Positions 1 through 5,493 of a stretch of DNA of 6,634 nucleotides are shown here, one piece after another (the first letter of the stretch is position 1; every line of letters begins with the position of its first letter). The notes under the pieces were generated by a model. The model was given only the letters and a program-made list of their open reading frames with translations, was not told where the DNA came from and ran no database searches. The stretch comes from Sediminicultor sp035648055 (lineage in GTDB: Bacteria > Atribacterota > Phoenicimicrobiia > Phoenicimicrobiales > Phoenicimicrobiaceae), in contig DASRMF010000109.1 in the NCBI GenBank assembly GCA_035648055.1, forward strand, positions 1 through 6,634. The letters are read 5' to 3'. Made by a program: the position numbers and the translations under genes.

Positions 1-6
1 CTTGGT

Positions 7-40
7 TGATTATTATGCTAATATTATAGCATAATAATCA
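7..40 (-). promoter_or_regulatory. Perfect inverted repeat around an extended -10 promoter
   Basis: Arms 7-20 and 27-40 are perfectly complementary over 14 bp with a 6-base centre. On the minus strand TATAAT (23-28) sits at the centre, preceded by TG-C, an extended -10 (TGNTATAAT) that needs no strong -35; none is found at proper spacing. Transcription would start near position 16 and run out of the window, so this probably controls the next minus-strand gene, with the repeat as a repressor site. Confidence 0.55.
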
Positions 41-110
41 GTTGAAAGTCTTGTAAAATAAGGGTTTTATTTGATTTTTATTAATATCTTTTAATTCGTT
101 AATTGTACGC

Positions 111-139
111 AAAAGAGGCAATTGTGACACAGCCTCTTT
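111..139 (-). terminator. Probable terminator of the NTF2-like operon
   Basis: Arms 112-119 and 132-139 pair over 8 bp (AAAGAGGC / GCCTCTTT), with a smaller inner dyad (TGTG/CACA, 123-131). On the minus strand the stem ends in CTCTTTT, a short T-run. It lies about 75 bases after the last stop. The T-run is only four bases, so termination could be incomplete. Confidence 0.5.
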
Positions 140-164
140 CGAGGGAATGACAAAAGAGATAGAC

Positions 165-184
165 GGGCCGGATGAATCCGACCC
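165..184. repeat. Short GC-rich palindrome after the operon
   Basis: CGGA/TCCG (169-172, 177-180) with outer GGG/CCC (165-167, 182-184) forms a 7-bp stem broken by one C-A mismatch. It is GC-rich against an AT-rich background. On the minus strand it reads GTAGGGGTCGGATTCATCC at its start, like a class of dispersed palindromes that begin GTAGGG. Function is not known. Confidence 0.5.
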
Positions 185-214
185 CTACCAAATACAATTC
201 AATAAATAATAATT

Positions 215-715
215 CTATAATTCTTCCAGTGAGATTATTTTCCAGTCATCGTCTTCTTTGATAAAATCGACATTATATTCTATGTTTTCATTATATAAAT
301 CTGCGCATATAACCCAGGCAATACAAGCTTTTAGAGATATTTCAATCGTCATTTTGCCACTAGCGTATATATCCGTTAATACTATATCGCTTTCAGGTAT
401 AGTAACCTTTTGTTCAATTTTAAACATTGAAAAAATATCTACTAAATCTTCCGCCTCTTCTATTTTGGAAAATATTTCCTCTGGTAAGCCATTAATGTGA
501 TTATCGTAGGTTCCGCCATCGGGGTCAGAATAATTATATGATATATTCTCCATAAATAGATCTACATCTTTTTCCTCGATGGCTTTTTCAATATTCTGTG
601 CAATCTGCATGATTTGAGCTTCATCGGTACCCGCTGATTTACAACCTACTAAAGAAAAAATTACAAGTAAACTGATTATTATGGAAAATATTTTTATTCT
701 CTTTCTAATAACCAT
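215..715 (-). CDS. NTF2-like lipoprotein
   Basis: A 166-residue protein with a canonical lipobox (LVGC, C25) after a hydrophobic stretch. Residues about 32-164 have the layout of an NTF2-like (SnoaL/DUF4440-type) domain: a long first helix (AQIMQIAQNIEKAIEEKDVDLFMENIS), a Tyr/Ser-rich turn (YNYSDPDGGTYDNHING), central beta strands and the closing strand DDDWKIISLEE. Such domains on lipoproteins usually bind ligands or act as accessory folds; I see no clear catalytic set. Assignment rests on pattern, as the sequences in this fold are poorly conserved. The ATG at 713-715 has AGGAG eight bases upstream (724-728). It is the last gene of the probable operon; a hairpin with a T-run follows about 75 bases after the stop. 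Confidence 0.8.
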   Translation of the reverse strand: MVIRKRIKIFSIIISLLVIFSLVGCKSAGTDEAQIMQIAQNIEKAIEEKDVDLFMENISYNYSDPDGGTYDNHINGLPEEIFSKIEEAEDLVDIFSMFKIEQKVTIPESDIVLTDIYASGKMTIEISLKACIAWVICADLYNENIEYNVDFIKEDDDWKIISLEEL

Positions 716-769
716 TCGGAGTTCTCCTCTTCATCTTGCATCTTTATTCTTAACCAGTTAATCAAAGCA

Positions 770-1804
770 CTATTTGTTAATCTTTACGGGAAGAGCGATG
801 GTTAGGTAAATATATTCCTCGGTCTCTTCTTCTATCTCCTCTATTGCTTTTTCTTTCAACAATAACACTTGGAGTTCATTTTTTTCTCCCAAATTAAGAT
901 CAAGCTCAGAACTTAAAGGAACAAGATAATCAACAGAAGATTTTACAGAAATAATCTTGGCGGTTTTTCCTCCCAGGTTCTGCACAAAAATTTTTTCAAT
1001 CATTCCATCTTTTGAACTACTCGCTAAGTTAAAATTTAACCCAGAGGGCGAAATACTTATAGCAGGTTCAAACCTCTCCTTTATATAACCTCCAATTCTT
1101 AAAGAAACACCATCTCTAATAGAGTCATTACTATATATTCGAACAGCCTCTCTTACTTCTCCCAGTTCATGGTCATTAGAATCATAAGTTAAAACCGCCT
1201 CATATATTTCTGCAGGTGGAATTCTTAAAGGGATAATAATGTTGTGCTTTATATGTTCGTAAGTATCTACTTTACTAATTATTAAATCAGTGTCACCCTT
1301 ATTTTCAATGATAAATGGGAAGGTAGGGGTATCTCCTTGCGATATAAGACCAAGATTCCATTCTGTTTCTGAAAAACTAATTATCGGTTTCGTTTGATGC
1401 TGTACTTCTACACGCAAAGAAATTCTTTTTTCTGGTTCCAGAGGGTCATTTGATTTAATATAAAAATCCTTATTCACCTTACCTTCATAACCGGCTGTAT
1501 TGAAAGTTGCTTTAAGTTCAGCTGATTTACCTGGTTTAATATTTTTAGTAGAAATCGAAGCTTGCACACATCCGCAAGAAACTCTAACTGTTTCAATAAT
1601 TAATTCCTCGTCTCCTTCATTTTTTACGGTAAAAATATGGGTGGGGCTGTCGTTAGGTTTTACCATGCCATAGTCCCATTCTGTTTCAGAAAGTACCATT
1701 CGGGGCGGGATTTTAGGTTTATTCTGCATATAGACATAAACCATAACTGAAATCAGGATAATAATTATTCCTGATAAAATAAACAAATTCCTCTTTTTAA
1801 ACAA
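770..1804 (-). CDS. Membrane-anchored DUF1573 protein with tandem Ig-like domains
   Basis: The 344-residue protein starts with TTG and has a membrane anchor at about 8-26 without a lipobox, so it is likely an uncleaved signal anchor with the rest outside the membrane. DUF1573 repeat 1 (about 36-135) shows TEWDYGMVKPND, then FTVKNEGDEELIIETVRVSCGC and PGKSAELKATFNT, with the family's hallmark Cys-x-Cys (C77, C79). Repeat 2 (about 140-238) is similar (TEWNLGLISQGD, then FIIENKGDTDLIISKV) but lacks the cysteines. A third, diverged Ig-like domain spans about 246-340, with an acidic stretch near 319-330 (EKAIEEIEEETEE). DUF1573 is widespread in secreted bacterial proteins and has no settled function; the ASH/MSP-like fold suggests binding or scaffolding. 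It lies mid-operon, 65 bases after the Ig-like lipoprotein and 54 before the NTF2-like lipoprotein. Confidence 0.9.
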   Translation of the reverse strand: MFKKRNLFILSGIIIILISVMVYVYMQNKPKIPPRMVLSETEWDYGMVKPNDSPTHIFTVKNEGDEELIIETVRVSCGCVQASISTKNIKPGKSAELKATFNTAGYEGKVNKDFYIKSNDPLEPEKRISLRVEVQHQTKPIISFSETEWNLGLISQGDTPTFPFIIENKGDTDLIISKVDTYEHIKHNIIIPLRIPPAEIYEAVLTYDSNDHELGEVREAVRIYSNDSIRDGVSLRIGGYIKERFEPAISISPSGLNFNLASSSKDGMIEKIFVQNLGGKTAKIISVKSSVDYLVPLSSELDLNLGEKNELQVLLLKEKAIEEIEEETEEYIYLTIALPVKINK

Positions 1805-1813
1805 TTTTAGCGG

Positions 1814-1818
1814 CTCCT
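1814..1818 (-). promoter_or_regulatory. Ribosome site deciding a TTG start
   Basis: GGAAGGAGCC on the minus strand places AGGAG nine bases before the TTG at 1802-1804. The next in-frame Met would fall inside the membrane anchor (residue 21), so the TTG is the sensible start of the DUF1573 gene. Confidence 0.75.
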
Positions 1819-1869
1819 TCCTATTTACTATTTAATCTTAATCAGATGCAGAATAATAAACTGTAAATT

Positions 1870-2292
1870 TTATTCTACTACATTGATAAGATTACTATCT
1901 TTATAAACTTCATCTTTATAATAACCATAGATATAATACTTTCCAACTTTTTCGGGAGTGAAAGTGGTAGTTTTTGAACCGCTCTCCGGACTTAATTTCC
2001 AAACCTTTCCACAAGCTATACACTGAAAACTCACTTCCCACTTCACTTCAGAACCAGTAATCGGGACAAGATTATCTTCGGAATCATAAGCTACCAGCTC
2101 AAATTTTTGAGAAGAACCAACCTGCATAGTAACCGAATAGGGTTTTATAAGGAAATAACTGACTACATAATTATTATTATCATCATCATCAGGATCGGGG
2201 GGGATAACCGGTGTGGTGCATCCACTATTTATCATTATAAAAATTACCAGGATAAAAAATATTAAAATGGTTGTTCTCTTTTGTTTATTCAA
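1870..2292 (-). CDS. Small Ig-like lipoprotein with acidic linker
   Basis: This 140-residue protein starts with TTG (2290-2292). It has a hydrophobic signal segment (about 8-20), an unusual lipobox (NSGC, C25; Asn where Leu is normal), a Pro/Asp/Asn linker (PPDPDDDDNNN, 31-41) coded by runs of GAT and AAT triplets, and one Big_2-like Ig domain (about 44-138; VTMQVGSSQKFELVAYD, then KWEVSF, then LSPESGSKTTTFTP and YYIYGYYKD). The domain closely parallels the second domain of the lipoprotein at 3398-4108 but carries an insert with CIAC (C91, C94), which could hold a disulfide or, with partners, a metal. It is probably the first gene of an operon; the next starts 65 bases on. No enzyme motif is seen. 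The lipidation call is less sure than for its neighbours. Confidence 0.85.
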   Translation of the reverse strand: MNKQKRTTILIFFILVIFIMINSGCTTPVIPPDPDDDDNNNYVVSYFLIKPYSVTMQVGSSQKFELVAYDSEDNLVPITGSEVKWEVSFQCIACGKVWKLSPESGSKTTTFTPEKVGKYYIYGYYKDEVYKDSNLINVVE

Positions 2293-2302
2293 TATGATTC
2301 AT

Positions 2303-2307
2303 CTCCT
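2303..2307 (-). promoter_or_regulatory. Ribosome site deciding a TTG start
   Basis: AGGAG on the minus strand lies ten bases before the TTG at 2290-2292. An in-frame TGA at 2299-2301 rules out any earlier start, and the nearby ATG at 2300-2302 is in another frame, reaches a stop after five codons and is too close to the site. Confidence 0.75.
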
Positions 2308-2326
2308 TAATAAGTAATTTAGTAGA

Positions 2327-2359
2327 GGAGGTATTTTTATGATTTATAAAGATACCTCC
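2327..2359. repeat. 14-bp hairpin upstream of the operon's first gene
   Basis: Arms 2327-2340 and 2346-2359 pair over 14 bp with one T-G position (GGAGGTAT against ATACCTCC at the base), closed by a 5-base loop. It ends 34 bases before the TTG start at 2292. In the minus-strand RNA it would be a 5' leader hairpin; no T-run follows in either direction. The anti-Shine-Dalgarno-like arms (GGAGG / CCTCC) could affect translation. Confidence 0.65.
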
Positions 2360-2375
2360 ATATATCCGATATATG
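2359..2375. repeat. Short inverted repeat between two larger hairpins
   Basis: CATATAT and ATATATG (2359-2365, 2369-2375) form a 7-bp dyad with a 3-base loop. It touches the hairpin at 2327-2359. AT-only dyads this short are common by chance; I list it for its position. Confidence 0.3.
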
Positions 2376-2399
2376 AGTTAAACATTTTTAATTATCGTG

Positions 2400-2450
2400 T
2401 TATTTATACCCTCCCCCTCATTATAGATTATAGAGGGAGGGTATAAATAA
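2400..2450. repeat. Very strong 16-bp hairpin in the gap
   Basis: Arms 2400-2415 and 2435-2450 pair over 16 bp without mismatch (core ATACCCTCCC), with a smaller bulged stem above. On the minus strand it lies about 40 bases after the stop of the thioredoxin-like gene, but no T-run follows in that direction, so it is not a canonical terminator. Two TATAAT hexamers fall in its loop (minus, 2420-2425 and 2427-2432), neither with a good -35. Confidence 0.75.
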
Positions 2451-2490
2451 AAAATATTTCAATAAAGAATAAATTATAATGATATACTTT

Positions 2491-3252
2491 TTATTCTATA
2501 TATTTGGCTTGTAAAATTTCTTTGGTAGAGCTATCTGTGTCCTGTACAAAAATTACTCCGTCTATATAATTTCCATCCCAATCGATATCTTCCAGAGTGA
2601 ATGAAAAATTGTGGGTGCCACCCGGAGCAAGAGTGCTAACTTCTTCCTGTTGTTCTGCAAAAATATCCGTAACCGCATATTTCAACCCGGTACCTCCCCG
2701 ATTTTTATAAGTCATTCCATTTATTACCAAGTTATCCAGGGTAGAAGAACTGATATTTTCTATAGTTCCTGTAATAGTGGTAGTATTAGAGTTACTATTC
2801 CTTGCAGCAGTAATTTTAATTTTTGCATCTTTACCCAACTCAAGAACGATTTTACTTTTAATTGCAGCGTAAGTTGAATCTCCATGAATTCTATAATTTA
2901 AACCATTAAATAAAATATTAGGGGTACCTCTATCCCCACTGCTTGGCAGATACCAGCTATATCGGGCTCTAATTTCATCTAAAGAGTAGATACCATAGGC
3001 ACGCTCTTCTACAAGTACTATTTCACTACGGTCATATTCCTGGGCTAATTGTTCTAATATTGGTTCAACTATAGCGCAATAAGCACAACCTGATTGTGTA
3101 AATGCCTCCACCATTACCACCCGAGCAACTGTTTCTGGTTCGCCTTCTCCTTCTCCTTCTCCTTCAGTCGATGGAGGTGTTACCCCATTACAACCGACCA
3201 ATAAACCGGCAATTAATCCAGCCATTAATAAAATTAGTAACAATTTTTTCAT
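2491..3252 (-). CDS. Thioredoxin-fold lipoprotein, Omp28-like
   Basis: The 253-residue protein has a signal peptide with lipobox LVGC (C21), an acidic Glu-Gly linker (30-38), a thioredoxin-like domain (about 42-137) and a C-terminal beta domain (about 143-252). The domain shows MVEAFTQSGCAYC with redox pair C56-C59 (C-A-Y-C) and a likely cis-proline at P111 (RGTPNILFNG). The C-terminal ending FVQDTDSSTKEILQAKYI resembles Omp28-related proteins, which pair the same two domains. Family knowledge suggests an extracytoplasmic thiol-disulfide or binding role; the redox direction cannot be read from sequence. The ATG has AGGAG nine bases upstream (3262-3266). The first 21 residues and linker parallel the Cys-rich lipoprotein at 4251-5225, a possible substrate (inference). 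I see no confident promoter in the 145 bases upstream. Confidence 0.88.
   Translation of the reverse strand: MKKLLLILLMAGLIAGLLVGCNGVTPPSTEGEGEGEGEPETVARVVMVEAFTQSGCAYCAIVEPILEQLAQEYDRSEIVLVEERAYGIYSLDEIRARYSWYLPSSGDRGTPNILFNGLNYRIHGDSTYAAIKSKIVLELGKDAKIKITAARNSNSNTTTITGTIENISSSTLDNLVINGMTYKNRGGTGLKYAVTDIFAEQQEEVSTLAPGGTHNFSFTLEDIDWDGNYIDGVIFVQDTDSSTKEILQAKYIE
3143..3166 (-). repeat. Hexamer repeat coding the Glu-Gly linker
   Basis: Four 6-base units (CCTTCT three times, then CCTTCA, plus strand) encode Glu-Gly repeats next to the lipobox of the thioredoxin-like lipoprotein. It is the counterpart of the 12-bp minisatellite at 5110-5145, with different third bases, so the two arrays have evolved separately or by different slippage. 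Confidence 0.85.
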
Positions 3253-3397
3253 CTAATTATTCTCCTTTTGTTTTTTATTTTTTATTTTAGAATTTTTTTA
3301 TTTATCCCTTTATTCTATTATCATATTCTGTCTACATTAATATATACCTTCTCTCCTTGCAAGAGAAAAATCTGGTGTATTTAAAATAATACCATAT

Positions 3398-4108
3398 CTA
3401 ATCATCGCTTAAAATAATAACAACAGCACCAGTTTGTAGATTATTATAATAGGCAGTTATATTACGCTCCCCGGCAATAGTAGGAGCAGTATAAGTAGTG
3501 GACAGCCCAGTAGTTGGAGATAGATTTCCCACTCCACACTGTTTGGTCCAGGTTACTTTTGAATTATCCAGGGGGACTTCATTTAATTTAAGGTCATAAC
3601 CGTGAAGGTTAAATTTATAATTGCCTCCAACCGGCATGGTCACTTCTGGGGGAAATATTTTAATAGAATATAATTCTCCCATTTCATATTCAATAGTATC
3701 AGAGGCAAGTTGGTCCGAAGTATACAAATTATCCTCTTCATCTTTAAAACGAACATAGACATATTTTATTTCTGAGCTTAAATCGGTGCCATTTAAACCA
3801 TTGGCAATATTAAATTCTTCATAAGAAGTATCATAATCTATCCATTCAGTCCAACTCTCCCCATCTCCACTGAAAGACATTTGAGCAGCTCCCTCAGATA
3901 AAATAGCCAGTGGGGGAGTGCAATCTTTGGTGATGTCTGCTCCGTCGGCAATAATTATACTACCGGCAGTAGGAACAATTGAATCTCCGCTAATTTCATC
4001 AGATGGAGAAGGAACATCAGGTATAATAGAAATATTGCATCCCATGGTGAAGAATAAGATGATGATTAAAGCTAAGGCCAAATAATTGAACTTTATTTTA
4101 TATTCCAT
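3398..4108 (-). CDS. Two-domain Ig-like lipoprotein
   Basis: The 236-residue protein starts with a hydrophobic signal sequence and a less usual lipobox (TMGC, C24). Domain 1 (about 49-141) has the pattern GSIIIADGA, then MSFSGDGESWTEWIDYD and YVYVRFKDEEDN, typical of a secreted Ig-like repeat in bacterial surface proteins. Domain 2 (about 146-233) is a Big_2-like Ig domain (VTMPVGGNYKFNLHGYD, then LSPTTGLSTTYTAP, then ITAYYNN). Domain 2 is clearly paralogous to the single Ig domain of the lipoprotein at 1870-2292. No catalytic residues are seen; a structural or binding role on the surface is likely. The ATG is preceded by AAGGA six bases upstream (4115-4119), weaker than in the neighbours. 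Its own promoter lies upstream; 145 bases separate its stop from the next start. Confidence 0.88.
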   Translation of the reverse strand: MEYKIKFNYLALALIIILFFTMGCNISIIPDVPSPSDEISGDSIVPTAGSIIIADGADITKDCTPPLAILSEGAAQMSFSGDGESWTEWIDYDTSYEEFNIANGLNGTDLSSEIKYVYVRFKDEEDNLYTSDQLASDTIEYEMGELYSIKIFPPEVTMPVGGNYKFNLHGYDLKLNEVPLDNSKVTWTKQCGVGNLSPTTGLSTTYTAPTIAGERNITAYYNNLQTGAVVIILSDD

Positions 4109-4146
4109 AAAATTTCCTTTTAGTAATAATTATAAGCAACTTTAAA

Positions 4147-4176
4147 ATTATATCATATTCTCATTAATTTTTACAA
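4147..4176 (-). promoter_or_regulatory. Extended -10 promoter of the two-domain Ig lipoprotein gene
   Basis: On the minus strand TTGTAA (4171-4176, four of six -35 bases) is followed by an 18-base spacer and TATAAT (4147-4152), the latter preceded by TG-A to give the extended -10 form TGNTATAAT. The start would be near 4140, about 32 bases before the ATG at 4108. It lies just beyond the UUCG terminator, so this gene begins a new transcription unit. Confidence 0.75.
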
Positions 4177-4195
4177 CATTTACCAGCAAAAATAC

Positions 4196-4228
4196 AAAAA
4201 AAAAGGGACACCGAAGCGTCCCTTTTTT
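4196..4228 (-). terminator. Intrinsic terminator with UUCG loop
   Basis: On the minus strand GGGACGC-TTCG-GTGTCCC forms a 7-bp stem (one G-U) closed by a C(UUCG)G tetraloop, followed by nine T (complement of A4196-A4204). It starts 28 bases after the stop of the Cys-rich lipoprotein gene. On the plus strand six T also follow, so it could work both ways. Confidence 0.93.
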
Positions 4229-4250
4229 CCTATTAAAATATTCAGTTCAA

Positions 4251-5225
4251 TTAGTCTGCAGGTAGAATATGGACTGGTGTTTCTAGTGCACTTTCGGTAT
4301 CAAAAGTAGTGCAATCATAATCGACAACACCATTAGTAGGCGTAATATCTACATTTGCCCAATGTTCTACAACTTCAACTACGCAGGAAGAATCAAGTGT
4401 AATTGTAGCATAATACCTTAAGGTATTTCCTACCTCATCAGCCACATTTTCCACTACGTAATAGGTCACAGTTGCCAATGGGTTAGCTGCTACTTGCGCA
4501 TCAGTGGGTCCTATACAAGAAGTAGTGCAAAGAATGGGACAATCAACGCCTGAACAGGTATAAACAGGTTCTACACATGGGGTTAAACAACATATATCAA
4601 ATGGATCTGTAGTATAAAGATCAAATGACCATGAAGCTAAACCTGAACAGTCATCACCACATGCGCTAATATCCTCACATAACAATTCCTCTGTATAGGT
4701 TTCAAAAGTTACCTCACAACCATCACAGATACATGCACCTGATGAAACTGCAACAGTAGCATAAGGTGGTTCACCATCTACGATGATCGGGATTGCTATA
4801 CATACTACCTCTGCACATTCTCCTGAAACTACTTCTACATAGGAAGCACAGCATAATGAATCATCACCAGTTAGCTCTGTCTTAAATGAACCTGAACCGG
4901 TCCAGATTTTTTTAGTGGCATCGGGGAAAAGAACCACAGAAGAACCACCAGCAATAAACCCCTTAGTATAATCGCCACTACATGGTGAAATACTAGCAGA
5001 TACAAGTCCTGCTACTGGGGCGGGGAAGGTAACGGTAATGTCATGTGATCCTGCACTGACATAGGTATAGTCACCAACCTTTACTGAATCAGCAATAGCC
5101 ACGGTTACTCCTTCGCCTTCACCTTCGCCTTCACCTTCGCCTTCAGCTGGAACTGTAGGAGTACAGCCGACAAAGAGGAAAGATGCCAGTGCTACTATCA
5201 AGAGTACGAATAATAATTTTTTCAT
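4251..5225 (-). CDS. Cys-rich surface lipoprotein with Glu-Gly linker
   Basis: This 324-residue protein has a lipoprotein signal peptide ending in the lipobox FVGC (lipidated C21), a (Glu-Gly)6 linker at 28-39, then a beta-rich body with no motif I can assign to an enzyme family. The mature chain has 20 further cysteines (82, 125, 126, 137, 142, 165, 167, 170, 183, 189, 193, 212, 213, 217, 224, 229, 233, 237, 281, 305), including CC pairs at 125-126 and 212-213 and the cluster C165-x-C167-xx-C170. Residues around 251-280 (VADEVGNT, then YYATITL) look like an Ig-like strand pattern. The ATG at 5223-5225 has AGGAG six bases upstream (5232-5236). It is probably a single-gene unit between a long leader and a UUCG terminator. 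Disulfide cross-linking or metal binding are both possible; its job is unknown. Confidence 0.9.
   Translation of the reverse strand: MKKLLFVLLIVALASFLFVGCTPTVPAEGEGEGEGEGEGVTVAIADSVKVGDYTYVSAGSHDITVTFPAPVAGLVSASISPCSGDYTKGFIAGGSSVVLFPDATKKIWTGSGSFKTELTGDDSLCCASYVEVVSGECAEVVCIAIPIIVDGEPPYATVAVSSGACICDGCEVTFETYTEELLCEDISACGDDCSGLASWSFDLYTTDPFDICCLTPCVEPVYTCSGVDCPILCTTSCIGPTDAQVAANPLATVTYYVVENVADEVGNTLRYYATITLDSSCVVEVVEHWANVDITPTNGVVDYDCTTFDTESALETPVHILPAD
5110..5145 (-). repeat. 12-bp minisatellite coding the Glu-Gly linker (3 perfect copies)
   Basis: Three perfect copies of CCTTCGCCTTCA (plus strand) encode Glu-Gly repeats right after the lipobox of the Cys-rich lipoprotein. Each unit is itself a doubled 6-mer (CCTTCG, CCTTCA). 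Unit changes keep the reading frame and only alter linker length. Confidence 0.9.
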
Positions 5226-5265
5226 TTTTTTCTCCTTTCGTTTTTTGAAAAAAATTCGTTATTAT

Positions 5266-5283
5266 TTAATTTCGCGAAATTAA
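5266..5283. promoter_or_regulatory. 18-bp perfect palindrome, possible operator
   Basis: TTAATTTCGCGAAATTAA is a perfect dyad centred between 5274 and 5275, lying 41-58 bases before the ATG of the Cys-rich lipoprotein gene. A -10-like AATAAT (minus, 5261-5266) directly adjoins it, without a recognisable -35. The form suits a dimeric regulator, but I do not recognise the site. Confidence 0.4.
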
Positions 5284-5307
5284 CTAATTTTAATTTCCGT
5301 TTTAAAC

Positions 5308-5404
5308 TAGCTTCTTAAATCTCGCTGCTTATGAGAGGGGCTTCTGCTCCTTTTATTTCATAAGTATCCCACCACATCTCGACCTGATACGGGTTAAGAA
5401 ACTA
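5308..5404 (-). ncRNA. Candidate structured leader element (three-way junction)
   Basis: Three helices can form together. P1 pairs 5308-5318 with 5394-5404 (11 bp, with one position that is a G-U wobble in minus-strand RNA but a C-A mismatch in plus-strand RNA). P3 pairs 5328-5334 with 5358-5364 (CTTATGA against TCATAAG), and its interior can fold further at 5336-5341 / 5346-5351. P2 pairs 5364-5368 with 5386-5390 (GTATC against GATAC), sharing base 5364 with P3. It lies about 80 bases upstream of the Cys-rich lipoprotein start. It matches no riboswitch class I know. P1 favours minus-strand RNA, while the inner P3 stem is slightly better on the plus strand, so orientation and function are open. 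Confidence 0.35.
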
Positions 5405-5414
5405 CCGCTTGTTA

Positions 5415-5442
5415 TAGTCGTTAGTCGTTAGTGAATAGTCGT
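5415..5442. repeat. Heptamer tandem repeat, four copies
   Basis: Four consecutive 7-base units read TAGTCGT, TAGTCGT, TAGTGAA and TAGTCGT on the plus strand; the third has diverged. The array abuts the 19-bp hairpin at 5441-5483, and its last two bases overlap the hairpin arm. Its length is likely to vary between strains by slippage. Confidence 0.7.
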
Positions 5443-5483
5443 TAATTAGTAGGACAGGCATCTCGCCTGTCCTACTAATTAAC
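5441..5483. repeat. 19-bp perfect hairpin at the leader 5' end
   Basis: Arms 5441-5459 and 5465-5483 are perfectly complementary over 19 bp with a 5-base loop (ATCTC). The inner part is TAGGACAGGC / GCCTGTCCTA and the outer part AT-rich. If the promoter at 5494-5522 is used, this hairpin would start within a few bases of the RNA 5' end. It also resembles the short GTAGG-type palindromes scattered between genes in many uncultured bacteria (recollection, not a search). Confidence 0.75.
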
Positions 5484-5493
5484 TATACAATAA

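Noticed and set aside
2420..2432. Two TATAAT hexamers as promoters for the operon at 2292-215
   Set aside because: They lie in the loop of a strong hairpin, lack TG extension and have no -35 at 16-18 bases; AT-rich chance matches are likely.
2611..2877. Open plus-strand frame opposite the thioredoxin-like gene
   Set aside because: The minus-strand gene has a signal peptide, ribosome site and family motifs; the plus frame has none.
3306..3334. TAGACA (minus, 3329-3334) as -35 of the thioredoxin-like gene
   Set aside because: No -10-like hexamer is found 16-18 bases downstream.
5387..5396. ACCCGTATCA-like string on the minus strand, similar to part of the TPP riboswitch
   Set aside because: The other conserved TPP segments (CTGAGA before it and the GGATAATGCCAGCG-like part after it) are absent, and the helices around it do not match.
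5308..5404. Possible 3' end of an IS200/IS605 element or TnpB guide RNA
   Set aside because: The GGAGCAGAAGCCCC string on the minus strand is reminiscent of such ends, but there is no tnpB remnant, no second end and no clear terminal hairpin.
5415..5442. CRISPR-like array
   Set aside because: Units are 7 bases in direct tandem with no spacers; this is a simple tandem repeat.
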